Positions 20,434-29,213 of a stretch of DNA of 64,000 nt are shown one piece after another. The notes under the pieces were generated by a model. The model made no database searches and was not told where the DNA came from. It saw nothing but the letters and a program-made list of their open reading frames with translations. This DNA comes from Paludibacter sp. Lineage in GTDB: Bacteria; Bacteroidota; Bacteroidia; Bacteroidales; Paludibacteraceae. Where the stretch lies: the NCBI RefSeq assembly GCF_009712605.1, contig NZ_WASO01000002.1, forward strand, positions 221,021 to 285,020, written 5' to 3'. The translations under genes and the position numbers were made by a program. The first letter of the stretch is position 1. Every line of letters begins with the position of its first letter.

Positions 20434-20466
20434 CTTTGTGGTTAACACAGATTCTTCACCACAAAG
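20434..20466. repeat. Perfect inverted repeat CTTTGTGGT / ACCACAAAG
   Basis: Nine-base arms at 20434-20442 and 20458-20466 with a 15-base loop. Just before it, CTTTGTG occurs in further tandem copies (20414-20434). No T-tract follows, so it is more like a dispersed palindromic repeat than a terminator. Confidence 0.55.
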
Positions 20467-20528
20467 TATACGCCGGACTTTGCCAGGAGATTAACATCAG
20501 CAAGAGAATATTTTTTTTGCTGAGTGTT

Positions 20529-20536
20529 TATATTTG
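20529..20536 (+). promoter_or_regulatory. Candidate -7 promoter element for the FemAB-like gene
   Basis: TATATTTG matches TAnnTTTG, 141 bases before the ATG at 20678. No convincing -33 box. Confidence 0.35.
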
Positions 20537-20677
20537 TAGTTAAGTAATATTGAATAAAAGATGTGTTTGATTCTTAAATGGCAAACAAGTGTACTCATTC
20601 TGACCTCAGAATTCCTTCAGTTGGTGGTGAAACGTTTGTCTGGAATATTTAATGCTGCGTATTAATATCACTTCTTC

Positions 20678-21688
20678 ATGTACGAATTTAATGATTTGGA
20701 AAATACTCTGATTTCATGGAATTTGCTTGATAAAAGTCAAGACCAGAATATTTTCAAAACAAGAGAGTGGTTGGCATTTTTGCAAAAAACACAACATGCA
20801 GAGCCATGCGTTGTTGAAATTTACGACAATGGAAATCTTATCGGCTATTTTGTGGGTGAGAATTTAAGGAAGGTGATTAAAATCGTTGCCAGTCCGTTTG
20901 AGGGCTGCTCCACCGGTTTTCAGGGATTGAATATGCTAAAACCAATTACATCTGCAGAGCGGGTGAAGATATATGAATCGCTGATTTTGTTTTTGTTCCA
21001 ATCAAAGCAATGTCTGTTTTTTCAGGCAACCGACTGGCAGATGAGTGTTGAAGATTTGGCACATTCGGTTTTGCAATATGAACCAGTCAACGGTTATTCG
21101 ATTGATCTTACCCGGCCGGAAGACGCAATTCTTCGGGATTTTAATGAGTCAAGCCGGAAGAATGTCAATAAGTCGGGAAGGCGCGGAGTGCTACTCAGGC
21201 AGGCTGAAGACCCGAAGAAATTTATGGATGATTATTACCGACAGTTGCAGGATGTGTTTTGCAAACAGGGCATGAAGCCGACTTATTCAAAGAATAGAGT
21301 TGCCGCGCTTGTCGATACTTTATATCCAACCGGTCATCTTTTGCTACTCGAGTCGCTTTCTCCGGAAGGTAATTCTATTGCGACTGGTCTTTTCCTTGGA
21401 AAAAATAACTTTTCTTCGGCTTGGGGACAGGCTAGTTATAAGGATTCTCATTCTCTTTTTCCAAATGAAGCGATGTGGTTTGAGGCAATGCGTTATTGGA
21501 AAAATGCGGGTGCAACTGTTTTTGAACTGGGCGGTGGCGGAGAATATAAAAAGAAGTATGGAGGTATTCCGTATGTAAAACCCCGTCTTATAGCAACAAA
21601 ATATCAGGCGCTTCACTCCCTGAAGCAGCTTGCCAAACGAAGCTACTATTTTACAAGAAAAGTAGCCTCCGTGATCTGTTCCTCGTAA
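20678..21688 (+). CDS. FemAB/BioF2-like GNAT-fold acyltransferase
   Basis: Protein of 336 residues with two GNAT-like halves. The first half includes NIFKTREWLAFLQKTQ and EIYDNGNLIGYFVGEN; the second half has NESSRKNVNKSGRRGVLLR (about 153-171, the typical start of the second domain in FemAB-related proteins), FMDDYYRQLQDVFCKQGMKP and NEAMWFEAMRYWKNAGATVFELGG (about 263-286) followed by GEYKKKYGG. These match BioF2-like and lipid II:glycine transferase-like acetyltransferases. Such proteins often occur near polysaccharide loci in this phylum and may aminoacylate or acetylate a glycan precursor; this is inference. It is transcribed away from the ABC-F gene. Substrate unknown. Confidence 0.75.
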   Translation: MYEFNDLENTLISWNLLDKSQDQNIFKTREWLAFLQKTQHAEPCVVEIYDNGNLIGYFVGENLRKVIKIVASPFEGCSTGFQGLNMLKPITSAERVKIYESLILFLFQSKQCLFFQATDWQMSVEDLAHSVLQYEPVNGYSIDLTRPEDAILRDFNESSRKNVNKSGRRGVLLRQAEDPKKFMDDYYRQLQDVFCKQGMKPTYSKNRVAALVDTLYPTGHLLLLESLSPEGNSIATGLFLGKNNFSSAWGQASYKDSHSLFPNEAMWFEAMRYWKNAGATVFELGGGGEYKKKYGGIPYVKPRLIATKYQALHSLKQLAKRSYYFTRKVASVICSS

Positions 21689-21849
21689 ATGTGGTTGGTT
21701 CTGTCTTGTTCTAAAGGCCAAAACCTTCAAATCTCAGGTAATATAGACATTAGAAAGAAATTGTTTAGTTGTAACATACTAAGTGATTTTCGGTTCGGTA
21801 TGTGGTTGTTGTCTGTGTCAATCAATTAGGAATTTGAAACAAAATTGCC

Positions 21850-21857
21850 TATCTTTG
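21850..21857 (+). promoter_or_regulatory. Candidate -7 promoter element for fabG
   Basis: TATCTTTG matches the TAnnTTTG consensus exactly, followed by an approximately 115-base leader to the fabG ATG. A TTTG lies at 21833-21836 but its 13-base spacing is too short for the usual -33 box. Confidence 0.5.
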
Positions 21858-21978
21858 CAGCCCGTTTATAACCAAAAAGGATTGTAAACTTTGAAATTTC
21901 AAGCTGTTGGTTGTTTTAATGACAATCGCAGTATCAGACCAAAAATTACGTCTAACCTGAAAATTAAAACTGTAAGAA

Positions 21979-22725
21979 ATGAAATTATTAGAAGGGAAAG
22001 TCGCTATTGTGACGGGTGCCGCTCGTGGCATCGGCAAAGCCATCGCTCTTAAATTAGCCAGCGAGGGTGCCGATATTGCTTTCACCGATTTGAATATCGA
22101 TGAAAATGCTTTGGCAACTCAAAAAGAAATTGAAGCTTTAGGTGTTAAAGCCAAAGGTTATGCTTCCAATGCAGCCAATTTTGAAGATACTCACAATGTT
22201 GTTGCTGAGATTGCTAAAGAATTCGGTCATATTGATGTTTTGGTAAATAACGCAGGTATCACCAAAGATGGTTTGATGATGCGTATGAGCGAAGCTCAAT
22301 GGGATGCGGTAATTAATGTAAACCTTAAGTCGGCTTTCAACTTCATTCATGCCTGTACACCAATCATGATGAAGCAAAAATCGGGCAGTATTATCAATAT
22401 GAGCTCTGTGGTAGGAGTTTCTGGTAATGCCGGTCAATGTAACTATTCTGCATCTAAAGCAGGTATGATTGGCCTTGCTAAATCAATTGCAAAAGAACTT
22501 GGTTCAAGAGGCGTTCGTGCCAATGCAATTGCTCCGGGTTTCATTGAAACAGAAATGACTCATGCACTGACTGACGAACAACGCGCTAAATGGGCAGAAA
22601 CAATTCCTTTGCGCCGCGGAGGCTCGCCTGACGAAGTTGCAAAAGTAACCCTGTTCCTCGCATCCGATCTCTCTTCGTATGTATCTGGTCAGGTTATTCA
22701 TGTTTGTGGAGGAATGAACACCTGA
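21979..22725 (+). CDS. fabG: 3-oxoacyl-[acyl-carrier-protein] reductase
   Basis: Protein of 248 residues, the standard FabG length. NADPH-binding [12 protein letters not shown] (about 12-23), NNAG (89-92), catalytic Ser in [10 protein letters not shown] (about 139) and the YSASK pair (Tyr about 154, Lys about 158), then the conserved PGFIETEMT (about 186). It reduces beta-ketoacyl-ACP in each round of fatty-acid elongation, in the cytoplasm. The gene is monocistronic by layout, with its own promoter-like box and a hairpin after the stop. Other SDR dehydrogenases are possible, but the similarity to FabG is strong throughout. Confidence 0.92.
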   Translation: MKLLEGKVAIVTGAARGIGKAIALKLASEGADIAFTDLNIDENALATQKEIEALGVKAKGYASNAANFEDTHNVVAEIAKEFGHIDVLVNNAGITKDGLMMRMSEAQWDAVINVNLKSAFNFIHACTPIMMKQKSGSIINMSSVVGVSGNAGQCNYSASKAGMIGLAKSIAKELGSRGVRANAIAPGFIETEMTHALTDEQRAKWAETIPLRRGGSPDEVAKVTLFLASDLSSYVSGQVIHVCGGMNT

Positions 22726-22755
22726 TCATTCTCCGTCAATCAAATTAATTAATAC

Positions 22756-22796
22756 AACGCAGGCACGCAAATCAAATTCTTTGTGTGTTCTGCGTT
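22756..22796 (+). terminator. Long hairpin after fabG
   Basis: Arms AACGCAG (22756-22762) and CTGCGTT (22790-22796) with further pairing inside (CACGCAAA with TTTGTGTG). The following bases are GCCGTTTATT, a poor T-tract, so it may be a terminator or only a stabilising 3' hairpin. Confidence 0.45.
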
Positions 22797-22944
22797 GCCG
22801 TTTATTAAGATAATACCATCAGAGGATAAAAATGATTTTATCGCCATTTTATCGGTAGAATTAACCGGATTTGAGTATATGAATGCTTCCGTGTTAATCT
22901 CTCAGGTGAAATGTTCAGCTTCAATCGTACATCGTAAATTGTAA

Positions 22945-24468
22945 ATGAATATGGCTTCAGTCGAAATATTGGATACCACGTTACGTGACGGGGAACAAAC
23001 TTCCGGCGTTTCTTTTACCGTACACGAAAAATTAAGTATAGCACGGCTTTTGCTCGAAGAACTTAAGGTCGACCGCATTGAAATTGCTTCTGCTCGTGTG
23101 TCGGAAGGTGAATTTGATTCTGTGAAACGAATTGCCGAATGGGCACAGAAAAACGGTCATATTGATCGGGTTGAAGTTCTTGGCTTTGTTGACGGTAATC
23201 TTTCTCTGAACTGGATTCGCGATGCAGGTTGTACCGTCCTTAATCTTTTGTGTAAAGGTTCGCTGAAGCACTGTAAGCATCAGCTAAAGAAAAGTCCCGA
23301 ACAGCATGTGGCGGATATTAAACAGGTACTTGCGGCTGCCAAAGAAGTGGGTGTCAGTGTCAATGTTTATCTGGAGGATTGGTCGAACGGGATGCGTGAG
23401 TCTGAGGAGTATGTCTACTTTATGGTAGATTCTCTGAAAGACGAGGATATTAAGCGTTTTATGCTCCCTGATACACTTGGAATTCTCAATCCATCTGAAA
23501 CAGCTGATTTTTGCAGTAGGATGATCGCCCGTTATCCGGATGTTTTCTTTGATTTTCACGCGCATAACGACTATGATTTTGCCGTTGCCAATGTGTTCGA
23601 AGCTATTAAGGCCGGCATTAAAGGTGTACACGTGACAGTAAATGGTTTGGGTGAAAGAGCAGGAAATGCTCCGCTTTCAAGCGTTATAGCGGTGTTGCAC
23701 GACCATTTAAATATCGAAACCAAACTGTGCGAAGATAAAATAAATTCGATCAGTAAAGTGGTGGAAACGTATTCCGGTATTCGCATACCGCCCAATAAAC
23801 CGGTTATCGGCGAAAGTGTCTTTACACAGGTGGCAGGTGTTCATGCCGACGGAGATAACAAGAAAAATCTTTATTATAACGATCTCTTGCCTGAACGCTT
23901 TGGGCGGGAACGTCAGTACGCGCTTGGTAAAACATCGGGCAAGGCTAATATTCTAAAGAATCTACAGGTTCTTGGAATTGAGCTTGACGATGATATGATG
24001 CGCCGGGTGACGGCTCGCGTTATCGAGTTAGGTGACAAAAAAGAGATGGTTTCTCTTGATGAATTGCCATATATTGTTGCCGACGTACTGAAGAGCGAAA
24101 AAGAAGACCAGGCTATCAAGATACTCAATTACTCTTTGGCACTAACTTACGGGCTTCATCCTGTTGCTACAGTCAAAATGGAGATCAATGGCGAAATTCA
24201 CGAGCAAACGGCAGCAGGGCATGGTCAGTATAATGCGGTATCGAAAGCGATGTGGAAAATTTACAAAACACTGCATAAGCCGGCTCCCGAATTGATTGAT
24301 TATGTGGTTGTAATTCCCCCCGGTGGAAAGACGGATGCTTTTGTTCAGACTATTATTACCTGGAAATTCAAGGATAAGATATTTAAAACCAGGGGGCTGG
24401 ATGGTGACCAAACAGTTGCAGCAATCAAAGCCACTATCAAGATGCTTAATCTTATTGAAGAAATGTAG
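22945..24468 (+). CDS. Alpha-isopropylmalate/citramalate synthase family enzyme
   Basis: Protein of 507 residues. The N-terminal TIM barrel starts VEILDTTLRDGEQTSGVSF (about 5-23), with the RDGEQ motif, and contains the metal ligands in DFHAHNDYDFAVAN (about 197-210) and GLGERAGNAPL (about 233-243). A C-terminal LeuA dimerisation/regulatory domain follows (about 395-507, YNAVSKAMWKIYK and DFV-type strands). It condenses acetyl-CoA with a 2-oxo acid. Whether the product is isopropylmalate, citramalate or another homologue is not decided by the motifs, and no leuBCD genes are adjacent; the gene stands alone between fabG and mntP. An internal ATG at codon 3 is a possible start. Confidence 0.8.
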   Translation: MNMASVEILDTTLRDGEQTSGVSFTVHEKLSIARLLLEELKVDRIEIASARVSEGEFDSVKRIAEWAQKNGHIDRVEVLGFVDGNLSLNWIRDAGCTVLNLLCKGSLKHCKHQLKKSPEQHVADIKQVLAAAKEVGVSVNVYLEDWSNGMRESEEYVYFMVDSLKDEDIKRFMLPDTLGILNPSETADFCSRMIARYPDVFFDFHAHNDYDFAVANVFEAIKAGIKGVHVTVNGLGERAGNAPLSSVIAVLHDHLNIETKLCEDKINSISKVVETYSGIRIPPNKPVIGESVFTQVAGVHADGDNKKNLYYNDLLPERFGRERQYALGKTSGKANILKNLQVLGIELDDDMMRRVTARVIELGDKKEMVSLDELPYIVADVLKSEKEDQAIKILNYSLALTYGLHPVATVKMEINGEIHEQTAAGHGQYNAVSKAMWKIYKTLHKPAPELIDYVVVIPPGGKTDAFVQTIITWKFKDKIFKTRGLDGDQTVAAIKATIKMLNLIEEM

Positions 24469-24553
24469 CCTTCTATGTTTGGCATGCAAAGTTGTTATGC
24501 AATTTAGTCCGGTTTTATCTTTCTGATTTTCAAACCATCAACTGATTTTTGTT

Positions 24554-25114
24554 GTGAACTTTATAACTATTCTTGCCATTGCGATCGGATTGTGCATGGA
24601 CACGGTTTCCGTTTCTATTGCAGCCGGTTGTAATAAGCACCACTTCAAGCCTAAGGTGATACTTCGCTATGCGTTGATCCTTGCTCTTTTTCAGGCCGGA
24701 ATGCCAATCATTGGCTGGTTTTTGGGAGAACGTGTAGCTCATCTTATTTCTGAATTTGATCACTGGATAGCTTTTGCTCTTTTAGCGCTTGTGGGTGGTA
24801 AAATGGCTTACGATGGTATTTGTGGGCATCCGGAGAAAATGAAGCTCAAAATATCTTCATATAAAGTCGTCGTAACGCTGGCAATTGCTACCAGTATCGA
24901 TGCATTTGCTGTCGGATTTACCATCTCAACCTTAGGTCAAAGTATTTGGTATCCAACCACTATTATTGGTGTTTGTACCTTTTTATTTGCTCTTACCGGT
25001 ATTTGGCTTGGCAGAAAAATGGGGCATAGATTTCAAAAATCGGCAGAAATCATCGGAGGTTTTTTGTTGATTGCTATTGGCGCCAAAATTGTTATTGAGC
25101 ATCTTTGTTCGTAA
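24554..25114 (+). CDS. mntP: Manganese efflux pump MntP
   Basis: Protein of 186 residues, starting at a GTG (24554); no upstream ATG exists in frame. Six predicted membrane helices in two DUF204/MntP repeats, each with the conserved Asp motif: GLCMDTVSVSIAAG (about 12-25) and TSIDAFAVGFTIS (about 115-127). These aspartates are the expected metal-coordinating residues. The protein exports Mn2+ from the cytoplasm. In enterobacteria mntP is controlled by a manganese riboswitch and MntR; I see no yybP-type element in the short upstream region here. mazG follows after 40 bases. Confidence 0.88.
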   Translation: MNFITILAIAIGLCMDTVSVSIAAGCNKHHFKPKVILRYALILALFQAGMPIIGWFLGERVAHLISEFDHWIAFALLALVGGKMAYDGICGHPEKMKLKISSYKVVVTLAIATSIDAFAVGFTISTLGQSIWYPTTIIGVCTFLFALTGIWLGRKMGHRFQKSAEIIGGFLLIAIGAKIVIEHLCS

Positions 25115-25154
25115 TCGAACAAGAATCAAAGTATGAATATTTAATTGTAAGAAA

Positions 25155-25943
25155 ATGAAGACAAATATAGATAAAGCACTGGTATCATTCCGGAATCTTT
25201 TGGAGATAATGGATGAACTGCGTGAGAAATGCCCCTGGGATAAAGAACAAACGTTTGAGAGCCTTCGCACGCTCACTATAGAGGAAACGTATGAACTGGC
25301 CGATGCAATAGCTAAAGAGAGTCCTCTCTCGATTAAAAAGGAATTGGGCGATATTCTCCTTCATATTGTGTTTTACGCTAAAATCGGAAGCGAAACAGGT
25401 GATTTTACCATCGATCAGGTTATTGATGCTTTGTCGGAAAAACTAATTTATCGTCACCCTCATATTTTTGCGGATAATACTGCGAATACGCCTCAAGAGG
25501 TAAAGGATCAGTGGGAACAACTTAAGCTGAAAGAAAAGGGGGGCAACAAAACCGTATTGAGTGGAGTCCCTTCGGCTTTGCCGGCTATGATTAAAGCTCA
25601 CCGTATGCAGGATAAAGCCCGTGGCGTTGGTTTTGATTGGGAGCAAAAGGAACAGGTTTGGGATAAAGTAGCCGAAGAACTCGAAGAGCTTAAAGTAGAG
25701 GTGGCTAAGGGTGATTTAGACAAAACAGAAGCTGAATTCGGTGATTTTCTATTCAGCATAATCAATGCCGCCCGACTTTACAATATAAACCCCGAGAATG
25801 CGCTTGAAAAAACCAATGCGAAATTTATGCGACGGTTTAATTATCTCGAAGATCAAACGATTAAAAAGGGAATTGAACTGAAGCGTTTAAGCCTTGATGA
25901 AATGAACCAAATCTGGGATGAAGCTAAAGCAAAAGGGTTATGA
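25155..25943 (+). CDS. mazG: Nucleoside triphosphate pyrophosphohydrolase MazG
   Basis: Protein of 262 residues, close to the E. coli length of 263. Two MazG-type helical halves: the first with CPWDKEQTFESLRTLTIEETYELADAI (about 27-53) and the metal-binding KKELGDILLHIVFYAKIG (about 61-78), the second with WDKVAEELEELKVEVAKGDLDKTEAEFGDFLFSIINAARL (about 167-206). It hydrolyses NTPs and dNTPs to monophosphates, a house-cleaning and stress-related role. The stop codon overlaps the end of the convergent methyltransferase gene by six bases. Confidence 0.92.
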   Translation: MKTNIDKALVSFRNLLEIMDELREKCPWDKEQTFESLRTLTIEETYELADAIAKESPLSIKKELGDILLHIVFYAKIGSETGDFTIDQVIDALSEKLIYRHPHIFADNTANTPQEVKDQWEQLKLKEKGGNKTVLSGVPSALPAMIKAHRMQDKARGVGFDWEQKEQVWDKVAEELEELKVEVAKGDLDKTEAEFGDFLFSIINAARLYNINPENALEKTNAKFMRRFNYLEDQTIKKGIELKRLSLDEMNQIWDEAKAKGL

Positions 25944-26927
25944 TACTCTTTTGCTTTTTATTTTTAGGATGATAAAGGGTGCAATCGTCATTGCTGGTTT
26001 GCCTCCATGTTGAAGGATTTGATTCAAAGTGTGAAAGAATATCTTTTTTGCGGACGACTGCTGATTAATCGTATAAAAACCATTGCTGAAGCTGACTGCA
26101 AATCCAGCGGCGTTAATGATTGATTTGTATGTTTTCAAAGGTAAAATCCGCTCTATCCAGCTCCCGGAATTGGGGTCGCAGGTGTTGTGTGAGGGTAGCC
26201 TTTGAGGCAAACTGCCGTTTAACAGGTAATCGTTTGTCATTTTCGTAATATCATCATAGATTTTACCCTTCGATAAAAGCGAAAGCATCTGGATATCCTG
26301 CTTATTGAACTCCGGATGGTGTTTGCTGATATATTCTTCTCTCATCGAGAGAAAGAAATTTCTTTCGACTTCATCCATCATCTTGAACAAGCGTTTCCGG
26401 TGTCGAAAATTACAGGGGTTTGCACTGGTTGTAAAACACATTTTCATCTTCGGATTGATGTCGTGTAATTGAGAAAACAACCCTTCGAGGTCATAAATAT
26501 GTTCGATGACATCGATGGAAATCAAATAATCCGGTATTATATTATTAGTCTTGCAATATGCAGAAAGCTCTATCGTAGAACCTTCGATTATAATATCAGG
26601 GGCGGTTTGTAATGCTGTTCCGATTTTCTTGACTGTGGATATTGCCAACGGGTTGTTGTCGCAGTAAATAACATGGAATCCCAACATTTTCAGAAAGCAA
26701 CTCAGAAATCCGTGTCCTCCTCCAAAATCAACGATTGTGCCTTTGTGCTTACCGGTCTTTAACAGGTCGATGCAGCGTTTGTAAATGCTGAAATGGTAGT
26801 TGATTTTTGGCAATATGTCGAAGATATATTGCAGGTTATATTCGTTGATGCCAAGGCTTTTGTAGTCGAGATTCAAAATCCGGTGAATACAATCATTTTC
26901 GATATCTTCAATCAATTGTTTGGCCAT
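25938..26927 (-). CDS. Class I SAM-dependent methyltransferase
   Basis: Protein of 329 residues. SAM motif I is TIVDFGGGHGFLSCFLKMLG (about 60-79), followed by VIYCDNNPLAI with the acidic end of strand 2 and DYLISIDVIEHIYDLEGLFSQL (about 132-153). The second half lacks known motifs and has an aromatic, basic segment (YKSIINAAGFAVSFSNGFY). It is of the Methyltransf_23 type. No neighbour gives a function. Convergent with mazG and separated from hemD by a hairpin at 26941. Confidence 0.75.
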   Translation of the reverse strand: MAKQLIEDIENDCIHRILNLDYKSLGINEYNLQYIFDILPKINYHFSIYKRCIDLLKTGKHKGTIVDFGGGHGFLSCFLKMLGFHVIYCDNNPLAISTVKKIGTALQTAPDIIIEGSTIELSAYCKTNNIIPDYLISIDVIEHIYDLEGLFSQLHDINPKMKMCFTTSANPCNFRHRKRLFKMMDEVERNFFLSMREEYISKHHPEFNKQDIQMLSLLSKGKIYDDITKMTNDYLLNGSLPQRLPSHNTCDPNSGSWIERILPLKTYKSIINAAGFAVSFSNGFYTINQQSSAKKIFFHTLNQILQHGGKPAMTIAPFIILKIKSKRVS

Positions 26928-26940
26928 AAATAGAACAGTA

Positions 26941-26970
26941 AAGGCCCTTCTTTTTTATGAGAAGAGCCTT
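26941..26970. terminator. Hairpin with T-rich flanks between hemD and the methyltransferase gene
   Basis: Arms AAGGCCCTTCT (26941-26951) and AGAAGAGCCTT (26960-26970), eleven base pairs with one G-T. The T-rich tail is on the plus side (TTGTTTTTTATT); on the minus side it ends TTTACTG. It most likely ends the hemD transcript and may work in both directions. Confidence 0.6.
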
Positions 26971-26995
26971 TTGTTTTTTATTGTCGAGAGAATAC

Positions 26996-27754
26996 TTATT
27001 TCTTGGCGTTTTTATGATTCTCCTTAATGAAAAGATCCAGTGCAGTCGTCATAGATGGCGCATCAGGTCTGGGGGCTTCCAAATCCAGACGCAAACCGGC
27101 ATCACGAACTGCGTTTGCTGTTGTTGCACCAAAACATCCGATCTGAATTTCTCCCTGATCGAATTCCGGGAAGTTCTTCATCAGAGAAGCAATTCCCTGA
27201 GGACTGAAGAAAATCAACATGTCATAGTTAAATTCTTCCTCCGGTGTAAAGTCATTGCTGACCGTCCGGTACATAATTCCAACATCATGCTTTACCTGAT
27301 ATTTGTCAAGTAAATGCAGAATTTCTTCATTGTGAACGTCGGACAAAACAACAAGGAAGTTTTCACTCAGGTGTTTTGATATTACGGTGAACAAGTCTGG
27401 TAATTTTCCTGTTGCACCAAAGAATACCTTGCGCTTACGATACTGAATGTATTTTTGTAAATACAGAGCCACTGACTCTGAAATGCAAAAGTATTTCATC
27501 GTTTCCGGCATAGTTATTCTCATTTCTTCGCAAATGCGGAAGAAATTATCTATCCCAGTTTTCGCAGTAAACATTACTGCGGAATGCTCAAGAATTGACA
27601 CCTTTTGCTGACGAAATTCTTTCGCAGGAACCGGTTCAACCTTGATGAAGGGACGAAAATCTATTTTCACTCCATATTTTTCAACAATGTCGAAATAGGG
27701 TGATTTTTCTGAAGTCGGCCGTGGTTGTGAAACCAGAATTTTTTTAATCTTCAA
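26996..27754 (-). CDS. hemD: Uroporphyrinogen-III synthase
   Basis: Protein of 252 residues with the two Rossmann-like lobes of HemD: start KIKKILVSQPRPTSEKSPYFD, then AVMFTAKTGIDNFFRIC (about 59-75), the second lobe FLVVLSDVHNEEIL (about 132-145), and the C-terminal DMLIFFSPQGIASLMKNFP (about 181-199) with GCFGATTANAVRDAG. It cyclises hydroxymethylbilane to uroporphyrinogen III in tetrapyrrole synthesis. HemD is poorly conserved; the family call rests on lobe layout plus the DUF4271 neighbour, an arrangement I recall from other Bacteroidota. Preceded by a possible -7 box at 27838 inside DUF4271. Confidence 0.82.
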   Translation of the reverse strand: MKIKKILVSQPRPTSEKSPYFDIVEKYGVKIDFRPFIKVEPVPAKEFRQQKVSILEHSAVMFTAKTGIDNFFRICEEMRITMPETMKYFCISESVALYLQKYIQYRKRKVFFGATGKLPDLFTVISKHLSENFLVVLSDVHNEEILHLLDKYQVKHDVGIMYRTVSNDFTPEEEFNYDMLIFFSPQGIASLMKNFPEFDQGEIQIGCFGATTANAVRDAGLRLDLEAPRPDAPSMTTALDLFIKENHKNAKK

Positions 27755-27770
27755 AGCTCAAATACTTTAT

Positions 27771-28607
27771 TTACAGGCTAATATTAAATAATTGTATTGC
27801 CCGAATAGCTACCAAAATTGGCAGTATTTCGAGAGTGCAAAGATACAAAATTATATAGAAGATTGAATAATAGTCAAGCCAAAAAATTTGTATAATCTTA
27901 TAAAGGATTAATAAAATGGCTATAATACAGGCTATTATACTCATAATTTGTAGCCAGGGAACAAAGCTTAATGCTACCAATGTTTGGAAAGCAACCATCG
28001 GAAGAAGGAATACTCCAAGCCCGAAGATTGTAGTGAAATAAGCGCTTACAAAGGGTGCAGTTTGTTTTTTGTCGAAGAAAATGAAAGATAAGAACGAAAA
28101 GAGGATGTATTTGATCCAAAGTAACAACATAACTCCAACACTAATCCCGATTAACAGTATTAAAGCCATCAGGTTGTTGGCTCCGGGCACCAGTCCGGCA
28201 ACAAAACTGTATGCATAAACCGAAAGACCAATTACTCCCAAAGCTCTGACTAACATTCTGAACCGTAATTCAGGGGCTGTAATTTCAGGTTCAAATATGC
28301 TGGAGCGTTCCCGTTGTTTCTTGAAAATTGAATTAAAACTTCCCCTAGCAACCGCTTTGGAGCGGAATAGTAAATAGGAGTAAATCAAAGTGATGAAAAG
28401 CAGCAATCCACTTGAAGTGTCGTAAGAGAAAAGGCCCTGAGGAGCAACTTTTCCTTCAAAACCTGAAATTTTCAGAATTTTGCTCGGAGTGGCTTGTGTT
28501 CTCAGGTATATATTGGTGCCATGTTTGCCCCATAGTGTGTCGATAGGGGTTATCTTGACCAAAGATGTGTCGTTGTTGCTTGTATGTATATTAGTGTCTG
28601 CCACCAA
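27771..28607 (-). CDS. DUF4271 membrane protein
   Basis: Protein of 278 residues. The first about 80 residues are soluble, then six or so hydrophobic helices (GLLLFITLIYSYLLF, GVIGLSVYAYSFVAGL, LMALILLIGISVGVMLLLWI, YFTTIFGLGVFLLPMVAF, MSIIACIIAILLILY, YSIFYIILYLCTLEILPILV). The pattern and the position directly upstream of hemD match DUF4271, a Bacteroidota-restricted inner-membrane family of unknown function. The 3' end contains a TATCTTTG box at 27838-27845 (minus strand), which may give hemD its own start. Confidence 0.8.
   Translation of the reverse strand: MVADTNIHTSNNDTSLVKITPIDTLWGKHGTNIYLRTQATPSKILKISGFEGKVAPQGLFSYDTSSGLLLFITLIYSYLLFRSKAVARGSFNSIFKKQRERSSIFEPEITAPELRFRMLVRALGVIGLSVYAYSFVAGLVPGANNLMALILLIGISVGVMLLLWIKYILFSFLSFIFFDKKQTAPFVSAYFTTIFGLGVFLLPMVAFQTLVALSFVPWLQIMSIIACIIAILLILYKIIQIFWLDYYSIFYIILYLCTLEILPILVAIRAIQLFNISL
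27838..27845 (-). promoter_or_regulatory. Candidate -7 promoter element inside the DUF4271 gene, before hemD
   Basis: Minus strand TATCTTTG matches TAnnTTTG, 84 bases before the hemD ATG at 27754. It is inside coding sequence, so it may be chance. Confidence 0.3.
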
Positions 28608-28631
28608 AATAAATCTTTAATATGTATCTGT

Positions 28632-29213
28632 TCAGACTGCGGCGAAACTTCTTGCGTCGTCAGGCCATTCAACGGCATTTTTAATTGCCGGAATTACTTC
28701 TTCCGGGGTGTTGACTACTTTCCAGATTTGTCGATGCTCGTCGCGTAGAAAGTTCTCTGATGCAGCAACATGAAGAAGTTCGATGAAATGGTGAAAATAG
28801 TTATTGGTATTGAGTATTACAACCGGTTTTGCAAATAAGCCCAGTTGTTTCCACGTAATTATTTCGAAAAGCTCATCGAAAGTGCCGATTCCTCCCGGCA
28901 GGGCAACTGCGGCATCGGCCATTTCTGCCATCATGGCTTTACGCTGGTGCATCGTATCAACCACTTTTAAGTCCGTCAGCCCATTGTGTTGCCAGCCTTC
29001 ATCGCACATAAATCCGGGAATAATGCCGGTGGCTTTGCCTCCCTGTTGCAGAAGACTGTCGGCGATGGAGCCCATCAATCCGCTTTTCCCTCCACCAAAA
29101 ACCAGATGCATGTCAGCTTCTGCAAAGAGTTCGCCCATGCGTTCGGCAGCCTTGTAGTAAACCGGGTTGAGTTTACTACTCGAAGAGCAATATACACAAA
29201 CTGTTTTAATCAT
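28632..29213 (-). CDS. LOG family nucleotide 5'-monophosphate phosphoribohydrolase
   Basis: Protein of 193 residues, TIGR00730 family. Rossmann-like start KTVCVYCSSSSKLNP, LVFGGGKSGLMGSIAD (about 37-52), the MHQRKAMM segment with catalytic Arg (R91) and the PGGIGTFDE motif (106-114). LOG proteins cleave the N-glycosidic bond of nucleoside monophosphates; in plants and some bacteria this releases cytokinins, whereas in most bacteria the physiological substrate is unclear. The start codon shares one base with the stop of the sigma-54 activator gene, so they are translationally coupled. Confidence 0.88.
   Translation of the reverse strand: MIKTVCVYCSSSSKLNPVYYKAAERMGELFAEADMHLVFGGGKSGLMGSIADSLLQQGGKATGIIPGFMCDEGWQHNGLTDLKVVDTMHQRKAMMAEMADAAVALPGGIGTFDELFEIITWKQLGLFAKPVVILNTNNYFHHFIELLHVAASENFLRDEHRQIWKVVNTPEEVIPAIKNAVEWPDDARSFAAV

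Larger units (their letters stand above)
20244..20677. other. 434-base intergenic region between divergent genes
   Basis: No gene seen. It contains a -7 box for the ABC-F gene (20268), an AATGAGT tandem repeat (20331-20361), a perfect 9-bp inverted repeat (20434-20466) and a possible -7 box for the FemAB-like gene (20529). The remainder has no recognisable signal. Confidence 0.7.
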
